Source: Mycobacterium intermedium (GTDB lineage: Bacteria > Actinomycetota > Actinomycetes > Mycobacteriales > Mycobacteriaceae). From it: DNA of 64,000 nucleotides. The notes under the pieces are model-generated. The model was not told the origin of the DNA. It ran no database searches and worked only from the letters and a program-made list of their open reading frames with translations. Shown one piece after another: positions 54,679-63,984 of the stretch. Position 1 is the first letter of the stretch. Each line of letters begins with the position of its first letter. Made by a program: the position numbers and the translations under genes. Location of the stretch: the NCBI RefSeq assembly GCF_002086275.1, contig NZ_MVHT01000020.1:1-64000 (forward strand), written 5' to 3'.

Positions 54679-55740
54679 ATGTCCGTTATTGCTGCAGTGC
54701 AGGGTGTGCTGCCGCCGCACCGCTACACGCAAGAAGAGATCACCGAGGCGTTCATCCGGTTTCCGGGGTACGAACCCCATGAAGATCTTCTCCGCAAGCT
54801 GCACGCGAACGCCAAAGTGAACAGTCGCCATTTCGTACTTCCGCTAGAGAGGTACTCCGGCCTTACCGACTTCGGTGAGGCGAACGACATCTTCATCGAG
54901 AACGCCGTCGAAATGGGAAGTGCGGCCCTGTCTGCCGCGCTCGATGAGGCAGGCCTCAAGCCAGAAGACGTCGATCTGATTGTCACAACGACGGTGACAG
55001 GACTGGCGGTGCCGTCGTTGGACGCCCGCATTGCGGGTCGTCTGGGTCTGCGCCCAGATGTGCGGCGTTCGCCGTTGTTCGGCCTCGGCTGCGTCGCCGG
55101 GGCTGCCGGTGTTGGGCGGTTGAACGACTACTTGCGGGGTGCGCCAAATGACGTGGCGGTACTGGTGTCAGTCGAACTGTGCTCGCTGACCTACCCCGGC
55201 GCTGAACCGACGGTCGCCACCATGGTCGGAAGCGCGCTGTTCGCCGACGGCGCGTCGGCGGTCGTTGCCGTGGGTGACCAACGCGCCGAGCGGATCGGCG
55301 CCCAGGGGCCCACCGTGGTGGACTCGCGCAGCCGGCTGTACCCGGACTCCTTGACCACGATGGGGTGGAACTTCGGATCGTCCGGACTCTCGCTGGTGCT
55401 GTCCCCCAACGTCGCCACCCTCGTCGAGAAGCATCTGTCCGACGACCTCACCGGATTCCTGACCGGCCATGGGCTGACGATCGACGACATCGACACCTGG
55501 GTGAGTCACCCCGGCGGGCCGAGGGTCATCGAGGCGATCACCGACGCGTTGGAATTGCCCGATGACGCGTTGGAGCTGACCTGGCGGTCCTTGAGTGAGG
55601 TCGGCAACCTGTCGTCGTCCTCGGTGCTGCACGTACTGCGCGACACGCTGGCAAAGCAACCGCGCAGCGGCCTCCCCGGAGTGCTGATGGCGATGGGTCC
55701 CGGCTTCTGCGCGGAACTCGTACTGCTGCGGTGGAATTGA
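54679..55740 (+). CDS. Type III polyketide synthase (chalcone/stilbene synthase-like)
   Basis: 353 residues of the thiolase fold. The catalytic triad of type III PKSs is visible: Cys138 in [10 protein letters not shown], His277 in SHPGGPRV and Asn310 in VGNLSSSS. Mycobacterial relatives such as Pks10, Pks11 and Pks18 condense long-chain acyl-CoA starters with malonyl-CoA to alkylpyrones or alkylresorcinols. The neighbours, an MMPL exporter upstream and an ICMT-type methyltransferase 6 bp downstream, point to a methylated alkyl-resorcinol, -pyrone or -quinone lipid. Confidence 0.95.
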   Translation: MSVIAAVQGVLPPHRYTQEEITEAFIRFPGYEPHEDLLRKLHANAKVNSRHFVLPLERYSGLTDFGEANDIFIENAVEMGSAALSAALDEAGLKPEDVDLIVTTTVTGLAVPSLDARIAGRLGLRPDVRRSPLFGLGCVAGAAGVGRLNDYLRGAPNDVAVLVSVELCSLTYPGAEPTVATMVGSALFADGASAVVAVGDQRAERIGAQGPTVVDSRSRLYPDSLTTMGWNFGSSGLSLVLSPNVATLVEKHLSDDLTGFLTGHGLTIDDIDTWVSHPGGPRVIEAITDALELPDDALELTWRSLSEVGNLSSSSVLHVLRDTLAKQPRSGLPGVLMAMGPGFCAELVLLRWN

Positions 55741-55746
55741 GCAGCG

Positions 55747-56262
55747 GTGCCCATGTCCTGGTACATCTTGCTGATCGCCGCGGTCGCGGTTGAGCGCGTC
55801 GTCGAACTGGTCGTCTCGAACCGCAACCTGGTGTGGAGCCGCGCCCGCGGTGGCGTCGAATTCGGTGTGAACCACTACCCCAGCATGGTCATCCTGCATA
55901 CCGGTTTCCTGGCGGGGTGCCTGGTGGAAGTGATTGCGCTGCATCGCCCATTCGTTCCCTTACTGGGCTGGCCGATGCTGGTGCTGGCGGTGGGAACCCA
56001 GGTGCTGCGCTGGTGGTGCATCACCACGCTGGGGCATCAGTGGAACACCCGCGTCGTCGTCATACCCGATGCGCCGCGGGTCACCGGGGGTCCCTACCGG
56101 TTCTTCCCGCACCCGAACTATGTCGCCGTGGTGGTCGAGGGAATCGCGCTGCCGCTGGTGCACAACGCATGGATCACCGCGCTGGCGTTCACTTCGCTCA
56201 ACGCTGCGCTGTTACGCACCCGGATCGGTGTCGAAAACTCTGCCCTGGCAAGCCTGAAGTGA
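55747..56262 (+). CDS. Isoprenylcysteine carboxyl methyltransferase (ICMT)-family membrane methyltransferase
   Basis: 171 residues from a GTG; an ATG at 55753 is equally possible. Several membrane helices, then the SAM-binding region with NTRVVVIPDAPRVTGGPYRF and FPHPNY, and a terminal Glu-containing RIGVENSALASL. ICMT-family enzymes next to type III PKSs (BpsB, SrsB) O-methylate polyketide phenols or pyrones. It is 6 bp after the PKS stop, so it is co-translated. Confidence 0.92.
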   Translation: MPMSWYILLIAAVAVERVVELVVSNRNLVWSRARGGVEFGVNHYPSMVILHTGFLAGCLVEVIALHRPFVPLLGWPMLVLAVGTQVLRWWCITTLGHQWNTRVVVIPDAPRVTGGPYRFFPHPNYVAVVVEGIALPLVHNAWITALAFTSLNAALLRTRIGVENSALASLK

Positions 56263-56360
56263 TCAATATTCTGGTGAGGGTTCGAGGCGAGCGCTGCCGG
56301 CCGACCCGTACTCGAGCGGGCCCACTGAGTCCTTCTCCAGACAGGAATGACCCACCGTTC

Positions 56361-56381
56361 GGTCATACACCATGTTTGACC
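56361..56381. promoter_or_regulatory. 21-bp near-palindrome upstream of tetR/acyl-CoA dehydrogenase operon
   Basis: GGTCATACA-CCA-TGTTTGACC has 9-bp arms with one mismatch. It lies 32 bp before the TetR start at 56413 and after the ICMT gene, making it a likely operator for that TetR. Confidence 0.6.
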
Positions 56382-56412
56382 CCATCCGCGGGCACCAAAT
56401 TATCATCGGGAG

Positions 56413-57069
56413 ATGCCTAGAAGGAGCGGCTCCGCCACCCGTACGGAGAGCTCGGACTCGAAATCGCAGCGAACTCGCGTTCGCATCCTCGATGCCGCCG
56501 CACATGTGTTGAGCGTCAAAGGCTTTGCGGGCACGCGATTGACTGATGTGGCCGAGTACGCAGAGTTGCAGGCCCCGGCGATCTACTACTACTTCCCCTC
56601 GCGTGAAGACCTCATCGAGGAAGTCATGTACGCCGGAGTCAGCGACATGCGTCAGCATCTGCTGAAGACGCTCGACGATCTGCCGGACGGCACTTCATCG
56701 ATCGACAAGATCATGGCGGCGGTCGAAGCGCACCTCCGGCACGAACTCCAGATCTCCGATTACACGACGGCCTCGATCCGCAACTCGGGTCAGATTCCCG
56801 AACACCTGCGTGCGCGACAGAAGAAGGAAGAAGCGGCCTACGGGCGTATCTGGCAGAAGTTGTTCAACGAGGCGATCGCTGATGGCGAGCTTCGCGACGA
56901 CGTAGACCCCCGCGTGGCGCGCATGTTGGTGATGGGAGCTCTGAACTGGGCCGCGGAATGGTGGAACCCCAATCGCGGCTCGCTCGATGTCGTGGTCTCC
57001 ACCGCACAGACCTTGGTCTGCACCGGCCTGACGCCGCCGAAACCGGTGAGCAGAAAGCGCAGCCAATAG
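56413..57069 (+). CDS. TetR-family regulator (paralog of the one at 46744)
   Basis: 218 residues. The helix-turn-helix is in GTRLTDVAEYAELQAPAIYYYF, and the ligand domain includes HELQISDYTTASIRNSGQIP. It precedes the acyl-CoA dehydrogenase pair by 77 bp and is a likely regulator of it. It matches the TetR at 46744-47406 throughout, so the two may respond to related acyl-CoA ligands. Confidence 0.9.
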   Translation: MPRRSGSATRTESSDSKSQRTRVRILDAAAHVLSVKGFAGTRLTDVAEYAELQAPAIYYYFPSREDLIEEVMYAGVSDMRQHLLKTLDDLPDGTSSIDKIMAAVEAHLRHELQISDYTTASIRNSGQIPEHLRARQKKEEAAYGRIWQKLFNEAIADGELRDDVDPRVARMLVMGALNWAAEWWNPNRGSLDVVVSTAQTLVCTGLTPPKPVSRKRSQ

Positions 57070-57146
57070 CTTTGGGTATCCCAGCCTCTTAACCCACATC
57101 AGCTGCGCTCAGACATGATGGATTCGCACGCAGAAGGGTGGAACAC

Positions 57147-58259
57147 ATGACGATGAGCCTGGCCGAACGCGCGGAACTCGCCGCCGCAGTCCGGGAGCTA
57201 CTCAATGAGCACTGCTCCGAGGCCGACGTACGTCGGATCATGGACACCGACGACGGATTCGAGCGTGACCTCTGGAACAAGCTGGCCGCGCAGGGACTGG
57301 CCGGCCTGATCGTCGACACCGAGTACGGCGGTGTGGGACTGGGCGCACAGGAGCTGGAAGCGGTTGCCGAGGTGACGGGTGCGGCGCTCCTGCCGGCCCC
57401 ATTCCTGTCGAGCGCGGTCCTGACCACGGCATTGATTCAGGCCGCGGGCACCGACGACGACAAAGCGCGGCTCTTACCCGGGTTGGCTGACGGGACCGCG
57501 ATCGGAACCGTCGCGGTAACCGGCACCGGCGGTACGTGGTCGCCGGACGACGTTGCGGTTCAGGCAAGCAAGCACCAGGCGGAATACCTACTGACCGGCA
57601 GCTCGCACTATGTTCTCGACGGCCAGATCGCCGACATCATCCTGGTGGTCGCACGGACCGACGAGTCCGACGACGGCATAGGCATCTTCGAGGTCACGGC
57701 GGATGCGCCCGGATTCACGCGCACTGCCGCAACCGTTTTCGATCCGACGGTGCGTATGTCGACGTTCGGCTTCGACCGAGTGCCGGCGCGTCGAATAGGT
57801 CTTGCCGACTGGGCGCCCGTCGAGCATGCCTTGTCGCTCGCCGTCATTGCCCTCGCCGGCGAACAGGCCGGCGGCACTCGCCGCATCTTCGACATCACCA
57901 TCGATTACCTCAAGACACGCATCCAGTTCGGGCGGCCCATCGGCAGCTTCCAAGCCCTGAAACACATGGCGGCGGACCTGCTCTTGGAGGTCGAATCGTC
58001 GACATCGGCCGCACAGCACGCCGCGACGCAATTTGATGCCGACCCCACAACCGCAGGTGGCGCGATCGCCCTGGCCGGATTCGCTTGTGCCGAGGCCTAT
58101 CACGCGACGGCCATGCAGGCGATCCAGATGCACGGCGGTATCGCGTTCACCTGGGAACACCCGGCGCACCTGTTCTTGCGCCGGGCTCGTACCGGCCGCC
58201 AACTGTTCGGCAGCTCGCGTGATCACCGCGAGCGGTACCTCGCATCGAAGGGCGCCTGA
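57147..58259 (+). CDS. Acyl-CoA dehydrogenase subunit (non-catalytic type)
   Basis: 370 residues from the ATG at 57147, which has AAGG upstream. It has RIQFGRPIGSFQALKHMAAD and FTWEHPAHLFLRRA, motifs of the beta-type partner in heterotetrameric acyl-CoA dehydrogenases such as FadE28-FadE29. It lacks a catalytic Glu motif at the C-terminus. One base separates it from the following subunit. The N-terminal half of the fused protein at 18571 has the same signature. Confidence 0.92.
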   Translation: MTMSLAERAELAAAVRELLNEHCSEADVRRIMDTDDGFERDLWNKLAAQGLAGLIVDTEYGGVGLGAQELEAVAEVTGAALLPAPFLSSAVLTTALIQAAGTDDDKARLLPGLADGTAIGTVAVTGTGGTWSPDDVAVQASKHQAEYLLTGSSHYVLDGQIADIILVVARTDESDDGIGIFEVTADAPGFTRTAATVFDPTVRMSTFGFDRVPARRIGLADWAPVEHALSLAVIALAGEQAGGTRRIFDITIDYLKTRIQFGRPIGSFQALKHMAADLLLEVESSTSAAQHAATQFDADPTTAGGAIALAGFACAEAYHATAMQAIQMHGGIAFTWEHPAHLFLRRARTGRQLFGSSRDHRERYLASKGA

Positions 58260-58260
58260 T

Positions 58261-59454
58261 ATGACCACGACTGCCCCGAACGTCGACGACTTGCGCGCCG
58301 AGGTGCGCGACTGGCTCGCCCAGAACTGGACGCCGCTGCCGCCATCGGACGACCCGTGGGTCAGCTCGCCAGAGGAAATCGCGTGGCGGGAAAAGGTTCT
58401 CGATGCCGGTTACGCCGTTCCGACCTACCCAACCGAATGGTTCGGTCGTGGGTATCCCGGACGACTCGCCTCGGTGATTCAGCAGGAATTCCGCGCCGTC
58501 AAGGCACCCGGCGCATGCCAGGACAGATACAACATCCCGGCCAACACGCTGTTCGCATTCGGCTCCGATGACCTGAAACATGCTCTGCTCCGGGACTTTC
58601 TGACCGGACAGTCCCGCACGTGCTTGCTGTACAGCGAACCCGGTGCCGGATCGGATCTGGCCGCGGTAAGCACCACCGCGGTGCGCGACGGCGACAGTTG
58701 GGTGGTCAACGGCCAGAAGGTGTGGACCTCCGGCGCGACGACATCCGACTATGGTCTGCTGATCGCCCGCACCGACTGGGACGTACCCAAGCACAAAGGC
58801 TTGAGCTTCTTCATCATCCCGATGCGCCAGGCGGGCATTGAGGTACGTCCACTGGTGCAGATCACGGGTGAGGCGCACTTCAACGAGGTGTTCCTCTCCG
58901 ATGCCACCGTGCCCCACGCGAACCTCATTGGCGGAGAGGACAATGGCTGGCGGGTGCTACAGACCGCCCTTGCTTACGAGCGCTCGATCATGGGTGACAG
59001 CGGCCGTGGTTCGCGAAACAAGTCCAAGGCCGACAACCTTGTCGAACTGGCCCGCGCGCACGGCCGCATCGACGATGCCGCGGTGCGAGAAAAGCTGGCC
59101 AACGTGCTGGCGCTGCGAGAACTCAACCGGCTCAACAACCTTCGTGCCAAGTCGGCGACCAGCCAGGGCACGTCGAGCTCGATCATGTCGCTGGGCAAAC
59201 TTGCGATGTCGCGAATCCTGCACTCCGAAGCGGCGCTGAAGACGGAAATCATCGGAGCCGAGTCGCTGTTGGCGGGCCCGGACAACCGTGAAGCCGACGA
59301 TGTGAACTTCCTGTCGCTCAACGCGTTCTTCACATCGATCGGTGGCGGGACCGACCAGATTCAGCGCAACATCATCGGCGAGCGCGTACTCGGCCTACCG
59401 AAGGAACCTGAACCGGACCGCGACATCCCGTTCCGGCAGGCGCGGCGCAGTTGA
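58261..59454 (+). CDS. Acyl-CoA dehydrogenase subunit (catalytic type)
   Basis: 397 residues. SEPGAGSDLAAVST and NGQKVWTSGA line the flavin site. The probable base is Glu240 in LAYERSIMG, and the C-terminus has GGGTDQIQRNIIGE. Together with the preceding subunit it should form an alpha2beta2 enzyme oxidising a bulky or side-chain acyl-CoA, as in steroid degradation. Corresponds to the C-terminal half of the fused 18571 protein. Confidence 0.93.
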   Translation: MTTTAPNVDDLRAEVRDWLAQNWTPLPPSDDPWVSSPEEIAWREKVLDAGYAVPTYPTEWFGRGYPGRLASVIQQEFRAVKAPGACQDRYNIPANTLFAFGSDDLKHALLRDFLTGQSRTCLLYSEPGAGSDLAAVSTTAVRDGDSWVVNGQKVWTSGATTSDYGLLIARTDWDVPKHKGLSFFIIPMRQAGIEVRPLVQITGEAHFNEVFLSDATVPHANLIGGEDNGWRVLQTALAYERSIMGDSGRGSRNKSKADNLVELARAHGRIDDAAVREKLANVLALRELNRLNNLRAKSATSQGTSSSIMSLGKLAMSRILHSEAALKTEIIGAESLLAGPDNREADDVNFLSLNAFFTSIGGGTDQIQRNIIGERVLGLPKEPEPDRDIPFRQARRS

Positions 59455-59586
59455 CCCCCGCGGCGCTTCGACCATCTCTGCATTCCCGCTTTAAGTAGTG
59501 GATTACTGAAGCCCGCTCCGTCGATGCGAGAAAGGATCGGTGCGCAACCGCCGGCTCGCATCCAGTGGCGGAAGGGGTGACCAGAG

Positions 59587-60153
59587 ATGTCGGCTGTAAT
59601 CGTGGCGCCGGAGCTACTAACCCAAGCAGCAACGGACCTTGCGACCATTGGTGAAACACTTCACGTGGCGCACGTGACGGCGGCGGCCCCCACCATTGCG
59701 GTGCTGCCCGCCGCCGTCGACGAGGTGTCCGCCGGCATCGCGCAGCTGATCTCAGGTTACGGCCAGGAGTATCAAGAACTGGCCGGCCAGGCGGCGGCGT
59801 TCCACGAGCAGTTTGTCCAGCACTTGACTACCAGTGCGAGCGCCTACGCCGGCGCCGAAGCCGTGAGTGTCGGCATCTTGCAGTTCTCGACGCTTGCCGA
59901 GTCGGTTTTCCGTGCAATACCGAGCCCGATACGTGATTTGTTAGCAGGTCCGATAGACATCGTAGGCCAGTTGATCGGGTCCTATCTCACCGCAAATCCT
60001 ATGGTGGCTGGCTTCATCGCGTTAATGTTCCTGGCAACCCTCGCTGAGATTTGGCTTGCAGCTGTAATTGCCATGCTGCTGTTTACGGCCGTCCTTTACG
60101 TCTTCGGTATCGATGCCGCAATCTTCCTTCCGGTAATGGATGCGATCGCCTGA
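59587..60153 (+). CDS. PE-family protein with C-terminal membrane helices
   Basis: 188 residues. Standard PE start (SAVIVAPELLTQAATDLATIG) and YAGAE secretion signal at about 87-91. The rest is hydrophobic, with helices near 130-150 and 145-180 (GFIALMFLATLAEIWLAAVI). It resembles the PE protein at 44558-45025 in layout. It is a stand-alone gene with its own ribosome-binding GAAGGGG. Probably exported by a type VII system and embedded in the envelope; function unknown. Confidence 0.88.
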   Translation: MSAVIVAPELLTQAATDLATIGETLHVAHVTAAAPTIAVLPAAVDEVSAGIAQLISGYGQEYQELAGQAAAFHEQFVQHLTTSASAYAGAEAVSVGILQFSTLAESVFRAIPSPIRDLLAGPIDIVGQLIGSYLTANPMVAGFIALMFLATLAEIWLAAVIAMLLFTAVLYVFGIDAAIFLPVMDAIA

Positions 60154-60172
60154 AAGTGATACTCGCCGACAC

Positions 60173-61420
60173 CTAGACGTAGCGGTCGCGGCCCGCGAGT
60201 GCGCCCATCGTCATCTGCAGTGCGTAGATCACCAGCACGAAGATCCACGGCACAGTCCAGCCCTCTGTGACGTCGTGAAGAAGGCCGAAGAGAAACGGGC
60301 CGATGCCCGCAAGCAGGTAACCGAAGCCCTGCGCCATCCCCGACAACTGCGCGGTGTCCTCGGTGGTGCGGGCCCGTAGCGCAATCACGGTGAGCGCCAG
60401 CGAAAAGACGCTCAGCCCCAACCCGACGAGCAAACTCCACAGCAGCGGTGCGGCCGCCGGATCGATCAGCAGGCCGATGACCCCGACAAGTCCGATGACC
60501 CCCAGCGCAACGATCCACCCGCTCTGACTTCCCGATCTAGCTGCCAGCGGCGCGAGGAAAATGCTGACCGGCACGGCGATGAGCGACATCAGGCCGACGA
60601 GCATCCCCGCAGTGGCCTTGGGCACACCGCTGTCGATGAACACCTCAGGCAGCCAACCCAAGATGATGTACGCGAGCGTGGACTGGAAGCCGAAGAACAG
60701 CGTCACCGTCCACGCCAAGCGATTTCGTAGCAGTGATCCGCCGGTGGGGCGGGCAGGCAGCTCGACGGCACTCACGCGGCGCGCACCCACAAGCCACGCG
60801 ATGAGGGCCAGCATCGCGAGGACGGACCAGCCGCCCAATGCACCACGCCAACCACCGAGCACGGACTCCATCTGTGGTGTCAGCGCCGATCCCATCGCGC
60901 CGCCAGCCTGCAAGGCAGCGGTGTAGATGCCCGTCATCACCCCGATCTGAGCGGGGAACGATCCCTTGATCACCACGGGAATCAACACATTGATCAACGC
61001 GATGCCGCCGGTGACCACCACCGTGCCCCCGATCACGGCCGCCTGCCCATTGAAGGGACCGTCGAGTACCCGCAAGAACAGGCCGACGACCAACGTCACC
61101 AGCGCGGCGCTGACGGCGTGCTGTAGGCCTACCCTGCGGGCCAGCCACGGCGCACCGAGTCCCGCAGCGGCAAAACACAGTCCGGGCAGCGTGGTCAGCA
61201 CTCCGGCCCAAGTAGCCGAGGCACCTAGCGACTCGCGCATCGCGCCGAGGATCGGCCCCACGCTGGTCAGCGCAGGTCGCAGGTTTAGCGCCGTGAGCAC
61301 GACCGCGGCGACCAGCAGGCCACGGCCCGCTACCCGGGCACTCGGACGGATGTCGTGGGCAGCAATCGATGCGCCACGCTCGTCGACTTCGGCGCATATG
61401 CCGGCCACTTGACCACTCAC
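60173..61420 (-). CDS. MFS transporter, CynX/NimT type
   Basis: 415 residues with about 12 membrane helices. The pattern LTALNLRPALTSVGPIL at the first helix and a conserved R/D-poor cytosolic loop match the CynX (cyanate)/NimT MFS group. The first 25 or so residues are polar. It is divergent from the FadR-type regulator at 61468, so it is probably that regulator's target. Substrate unknown. Confidence 0.9.
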   Translation of the reverse strand: MSGQVAGICAEVDERGASIAAHDIRPSARVAGRGLLVAAVVLTALNLRPALTSVGPILGAMRESLGASATWAGVLTTLPGLCFAAAGLGAPWLARRVGLQHAVSAALVTLVVGLFLRVLDGPFNGQAAVIGGTVVVTGGIALINVLIPVVIKGSFPAQIGVMTGIYTAALQAGGAMGSALTPQMESVLGGWRGALGGWSVLAMLALIAWLVGARRVSAVELPARPTGGSLLRNRLAWTVTLFFGFQSTLAYIILGWLPEVFIDSGVPKATAGMLVGLMSLIAVPVSIFLAPLAARSGSQSGWIVALGVIGLVGVIGLLIDPAAAPLLWSLLVGLGLSVFSLALTVIALRARTTEDTAQLSGMAQGFGYLLAGIGPFLFGLLHDVTEGWTVPWIFVLVIYALQMTMGALAGRDRYV

Positions 61421-61437
61421 TGAACTAGTCTGTCATA

Positions 61438-61454
61438 CATCCCATGATTGGATG
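61438..61454. promoter_or_regulatory. Operator candidate between MFS and FadR-type genes
   Basis: CATCC-CATGATT-GGATG has perfect 5-bp arms in the 47-bp divergent gap. Its place suits the GntR/FadR-type protein encoded at 61468. Confidence 0.5.
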
Positions 61455-61467
61455 AATTGAGAACATT

Positions 61468-62133
61468 GTGCCCCTCGCAACAACGCGTCGCGCCGGCCTG
61501 GTCGAGCAGGTCATCGATCAACTGCGGCAGTCCGTGGCGTCCGGCGAATGGCCTGTCGGCACACGTATACCCAATGAGCCAAGCCTCAGCGAGACGCTGG
61601 GTGTGGGCCGCAACACAGTGCGCGAGGCGGTGCGCGCTCTGGCGCACGCTGGGATCTTCGAAGTCCGGCAGGGGGATGGCACCTACGTACGCGCCACCAG
61701 TGAAATGTCCGGGGCGTTGCGTCGCCTGTGCGGGTCCGAGCTGCGCGAGGTGCTGCAGGTGCGCCGCTGTCTGGAGGTCGAGGGAGCGCGATTGGCCGCC
61801 GCCGCATGTACGGACGAAGACGTCGCTGCGTTACGACAATTGCTGCGGCGCCGAGATGAATTGGAATGCGGTGAGGATCACGCCGCGTTTGCGGCTGCGG
61901 ACGCCGCGTTGCACTTCGCCGTGGTGAAGGCGTCAGGGAACGGTGTTCTGACAGAGCTCTATCGTGGGCTCACCGAGGTGGTCACGGCCAGCGTCGCAGC
62001 CACAAGCGCGACGCATGAACCCCGCGCGATTCGGCATGGCGGATTGATCGACGCGATCGCCGAGCGGGATGTCGAACGAGCCGGACGAGAGGCCGGCGGC
62101 TTCCTCGACGATCTCCTCGAGGAGTTGCGCTGA
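61468..62133 (+). CDS. FadR/GntR-family transcriptional regulator (FCD domain)
   Basis: 221 residues from a GTG. The winged helix is at about 8-70 (GTRIPNEPSLSETLGVGRNTVREAVRAL region, then GDGTYVRA). The FCD ligand domain follows, with Asp and His residues (ADAALHFAVVKASGN, RHGGLIDAI) that usually bind a metal and small acids. It is divergent from the MFS gene and probably controls it. Confidence 0.9.
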   Translation: MPLATTRRAGLVEQVIDQLRQSVASGEWPVGTRIPNEPSLSETLGVGRNTVREAVRALAHAGIFEVRQGDGTYVRATSEMSGALRRLCGSELREVLQVRRCLEVEGARLAAAACTDEDVAALRQLLRRRDELECGEDHAAFAAADAALHFAVVKASGNGVLTELYRGLTEVVTASVAATSATHEPRAIRHGGLIDAIAERDVERAGREAGGFLDDLLEELR

Positions 62134-62137
62134 GTTC

Positions 62138-62479
62138 TCAAGACCACCCGCGACCGCTCATCCACAACGGCGGTTCTTGGTCGTTGTACATGCTGTTGGG
62201 CCGCCATCGCTGTCGACGTAATAGTCGAGTCGCGTGGTGTTCGGCCACGTCCTTCAGGTACTCGACCTCGTCGCTGGTCCACGGGTGCTGACCGGTACCG
62301 TCCAACCACCACCTCGGTTGGCCGGCCTGCTCGTAGCGAGTTATCCGATAACGCCCGGCAACGTGCCTACCTTTGCCATCAACCTGCCAGTCCAGCAACC
62401 GCGGGCGAATAACCTCGGGCGTCGGCTGGAAAAATTCCCGTGGGTGGGTTATCCGGATCTCAATGAACTCGCCACCCAT
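62138..62479 (-). CDS. Hypothetical protein, Trp/Arg-rich
   Basis: 113 residues. The composition is protein-like (YRITRYEQAGQPRWWLDGTG, TSDEVEYLKDVAEHHAT), without signal or membrane segments. I know no family. The start is not certain. It converges with the FadR-type gene, ending 4 bp away. Confidence 0.6.
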   Translation of the reverse strand: MGGEFIEIRITHPREFFQPTPEVIRPRLLDWQVDGKGRHVAGRYRITRYEQAGQPRWWLDGTGQHPWTSDEVEYLKDVAEHHATRLLRRQRWRPNSMYNDQEPPLWMSGRGWS

Positions 62480-62706
62480 GACTGGCTCCGCACTGTCTCG
62501 ATGCGCATTCGGTAAAACTATACCGCTTCCGTTCTACCACAAGAAGTGTCATATTGCCGGATCTCGTTCTGTCACATGAATTTTCATCGAGACCAGCCCG
62601 ACGAAAGGAGGTCAGCCACACACCACTTGCCGGAGCTCGACCCACGACACCCAGGACGAAAGTCCGGGCGGTATGCGACCATTGCGGGCGCGAAGTGGCG
62701 CGACTC

Positions 62707-63984
62707 TCACCCCGCCCACACGTCCTCGACGTAGTGGTCGGATTCGATGAGACCGTTTAGCCAGTCGCGGGCCTGACCATCATCAGCGTCCGTCCGTGCC
62801 CGATAAATGTCGAGGAACGAGCCGCGTACAGCCGGCGCCATCCGCGCGCCGTCACCGCACACGTACACGTGCGCGTCCTTGGCCGGGTCACCCAGCAGGG
62901 CCCAGACGTCGTCGGCGTCCGCGACGATCCGGTCCTGTACGTAGCGAACCCCGTCCTGCGGCGCCCGGGAGAAGGCTGGGCGCATCTGCACGATACCGAT
63001 GGCCTCGGCCTGCTCGAACTGGTCGCGGAAAATGTAGTCAACCTCTGGATCACGAACCCCGAAGAAGCACAACGCCGGCTCCACCGGCGCTCCGGCGCGT
63101 TGTGCGGCCAGTCGGTCACCGAGGAACCCGAGGAACGGCGCGACGCCGGTACCAGCGCTGACCAGGATCACGTTCTTGGCCGGGTCAGCTCCGGCCCGAA
63201 ACGCCTGGCGGGCCGGGTCCACGCGTGCCCTGATCGTCTGTCCGGGTTGGACTCTCGCGAGATAGTTGGATGCGACACCTTTGAACAGGCCGCGGCCGGA
63301 GCGGGCCGGAGCGTCCAGCACACTGACGACCAGTCCCACCGTCCGCGGTGACAGCAGTGACGACGATGCGATCGAATAATGCCTCGGCACCATGGGGTCG
63401 AGCAGTTCGAGAAATTCAGCGCCGGTGAGAACGCACGCAGGGTATTCGTCGAGGCATTCCAACAGGCTGAGCGCGCAGCCGTCTGGATCCTCGGCCAGTT
63501 CGGCCAGCCGCTGACGCTCTGCCGGACTGCTGTTGGCCGCCGCAAGGCGGCGTAATTGACTGCTGGTCACCGGTTTCTGCAATTCGACGAAATGTGTGAG
63601 CAGTTCTTGCGCGCTGACTTCTCGGTCCAGCGCGATGAGCCGCCTTGAGCTACGCCGAGGATTGATCGACAGCCGCAGTCCGGGGTCAATGCCGAGTTGG
63701 GTCAGGGCCGCATCGACAACCTCGGGTGGGTTGTCGGCCATCACCGTGAGATGGTCACCCGTGTGGTAGTCGACGCCGTCCGGAAGTTCCACGCGGACAT
63801 TGGTTTTGGCCTGTCCTAGGCCGGGGCTGACCAGCTCGGTTCGCTCGACAACGCTCATCGGAATCACCGATGACCGTTCGTCCATCGCGGCGGTCACCGG
63901 ACCGACTATCCGGCGCAACTCGTAGAGCGGTTCGGCCGCATCCGTGAGTGGCTCGGCGTCAGGGTCGCCGAAGTGTTCGGCCAA
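62707..63984 (-). CDS. Reductase part of a CYP102-like P450-reductase (partial, cut by window edge)
   Basis: A 425-residue stretch of FAD/NADPH reductase. FAD contacts are in RHYSIASSSL (RxYS) and nucleotide contacts in AGTGVAPFLGFLGDR and CGDGARMAP. The C-terminus DVWAG, with its penultimate aromatic part, matches the end of P450 BM3. The frame continues to the right edge of the window (LWSSLAEHF precedes the listed start), so the FMN and perhaps the P450 domain lie outside. This fits a self-sufficient fatty-acid-type P450 or a stand-alone CPR-like protein. Confidence 0.85.
   Translation of the reverse strand: MAEHFGDPDAEPLTDAAEPLYELRRIVGPVTAAMDERSSVIPMSVVERTELVSPGLGQAKTNVRVELPDGVDYHTGDHLTVMADNPPEVVDAALTQLGIDPGLRLSINPRRSSRRLIALDREVSAQELLTHFVELQKPVTSSQLRRLAAANSSPAERQRLAELAEDPDGCALSLLECLDEYPACVLTGAEFLELLDPMVPRHYSIASSSLLSPRTVGLVVSVLDAPARSGRGLFKGVASNYLARVQPGQTIRARVDPARQAFRAGADPAKNVILVSAGTGVAPFLGFLGDRLAAQRAGAPVEPALCFFGVRDPEVDYIFRDQFEQAEAIGIVQMRPAFSRAPQDGVRYVQDRIVADADDVWALLGDPAKDAHVYVCGDGARMAPAVRGSFLDIYRARTDADDGQARDWLNGLIESDHYVEDVWAG

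Noticed and set aside
62554..62760. Plus-strand small protein with CDHCGREV zinc-ribbon-like motif
   Set aside because: It runs antisense into the reductase C-terminus, lacks a second Cys pair and has an unconvincing start.
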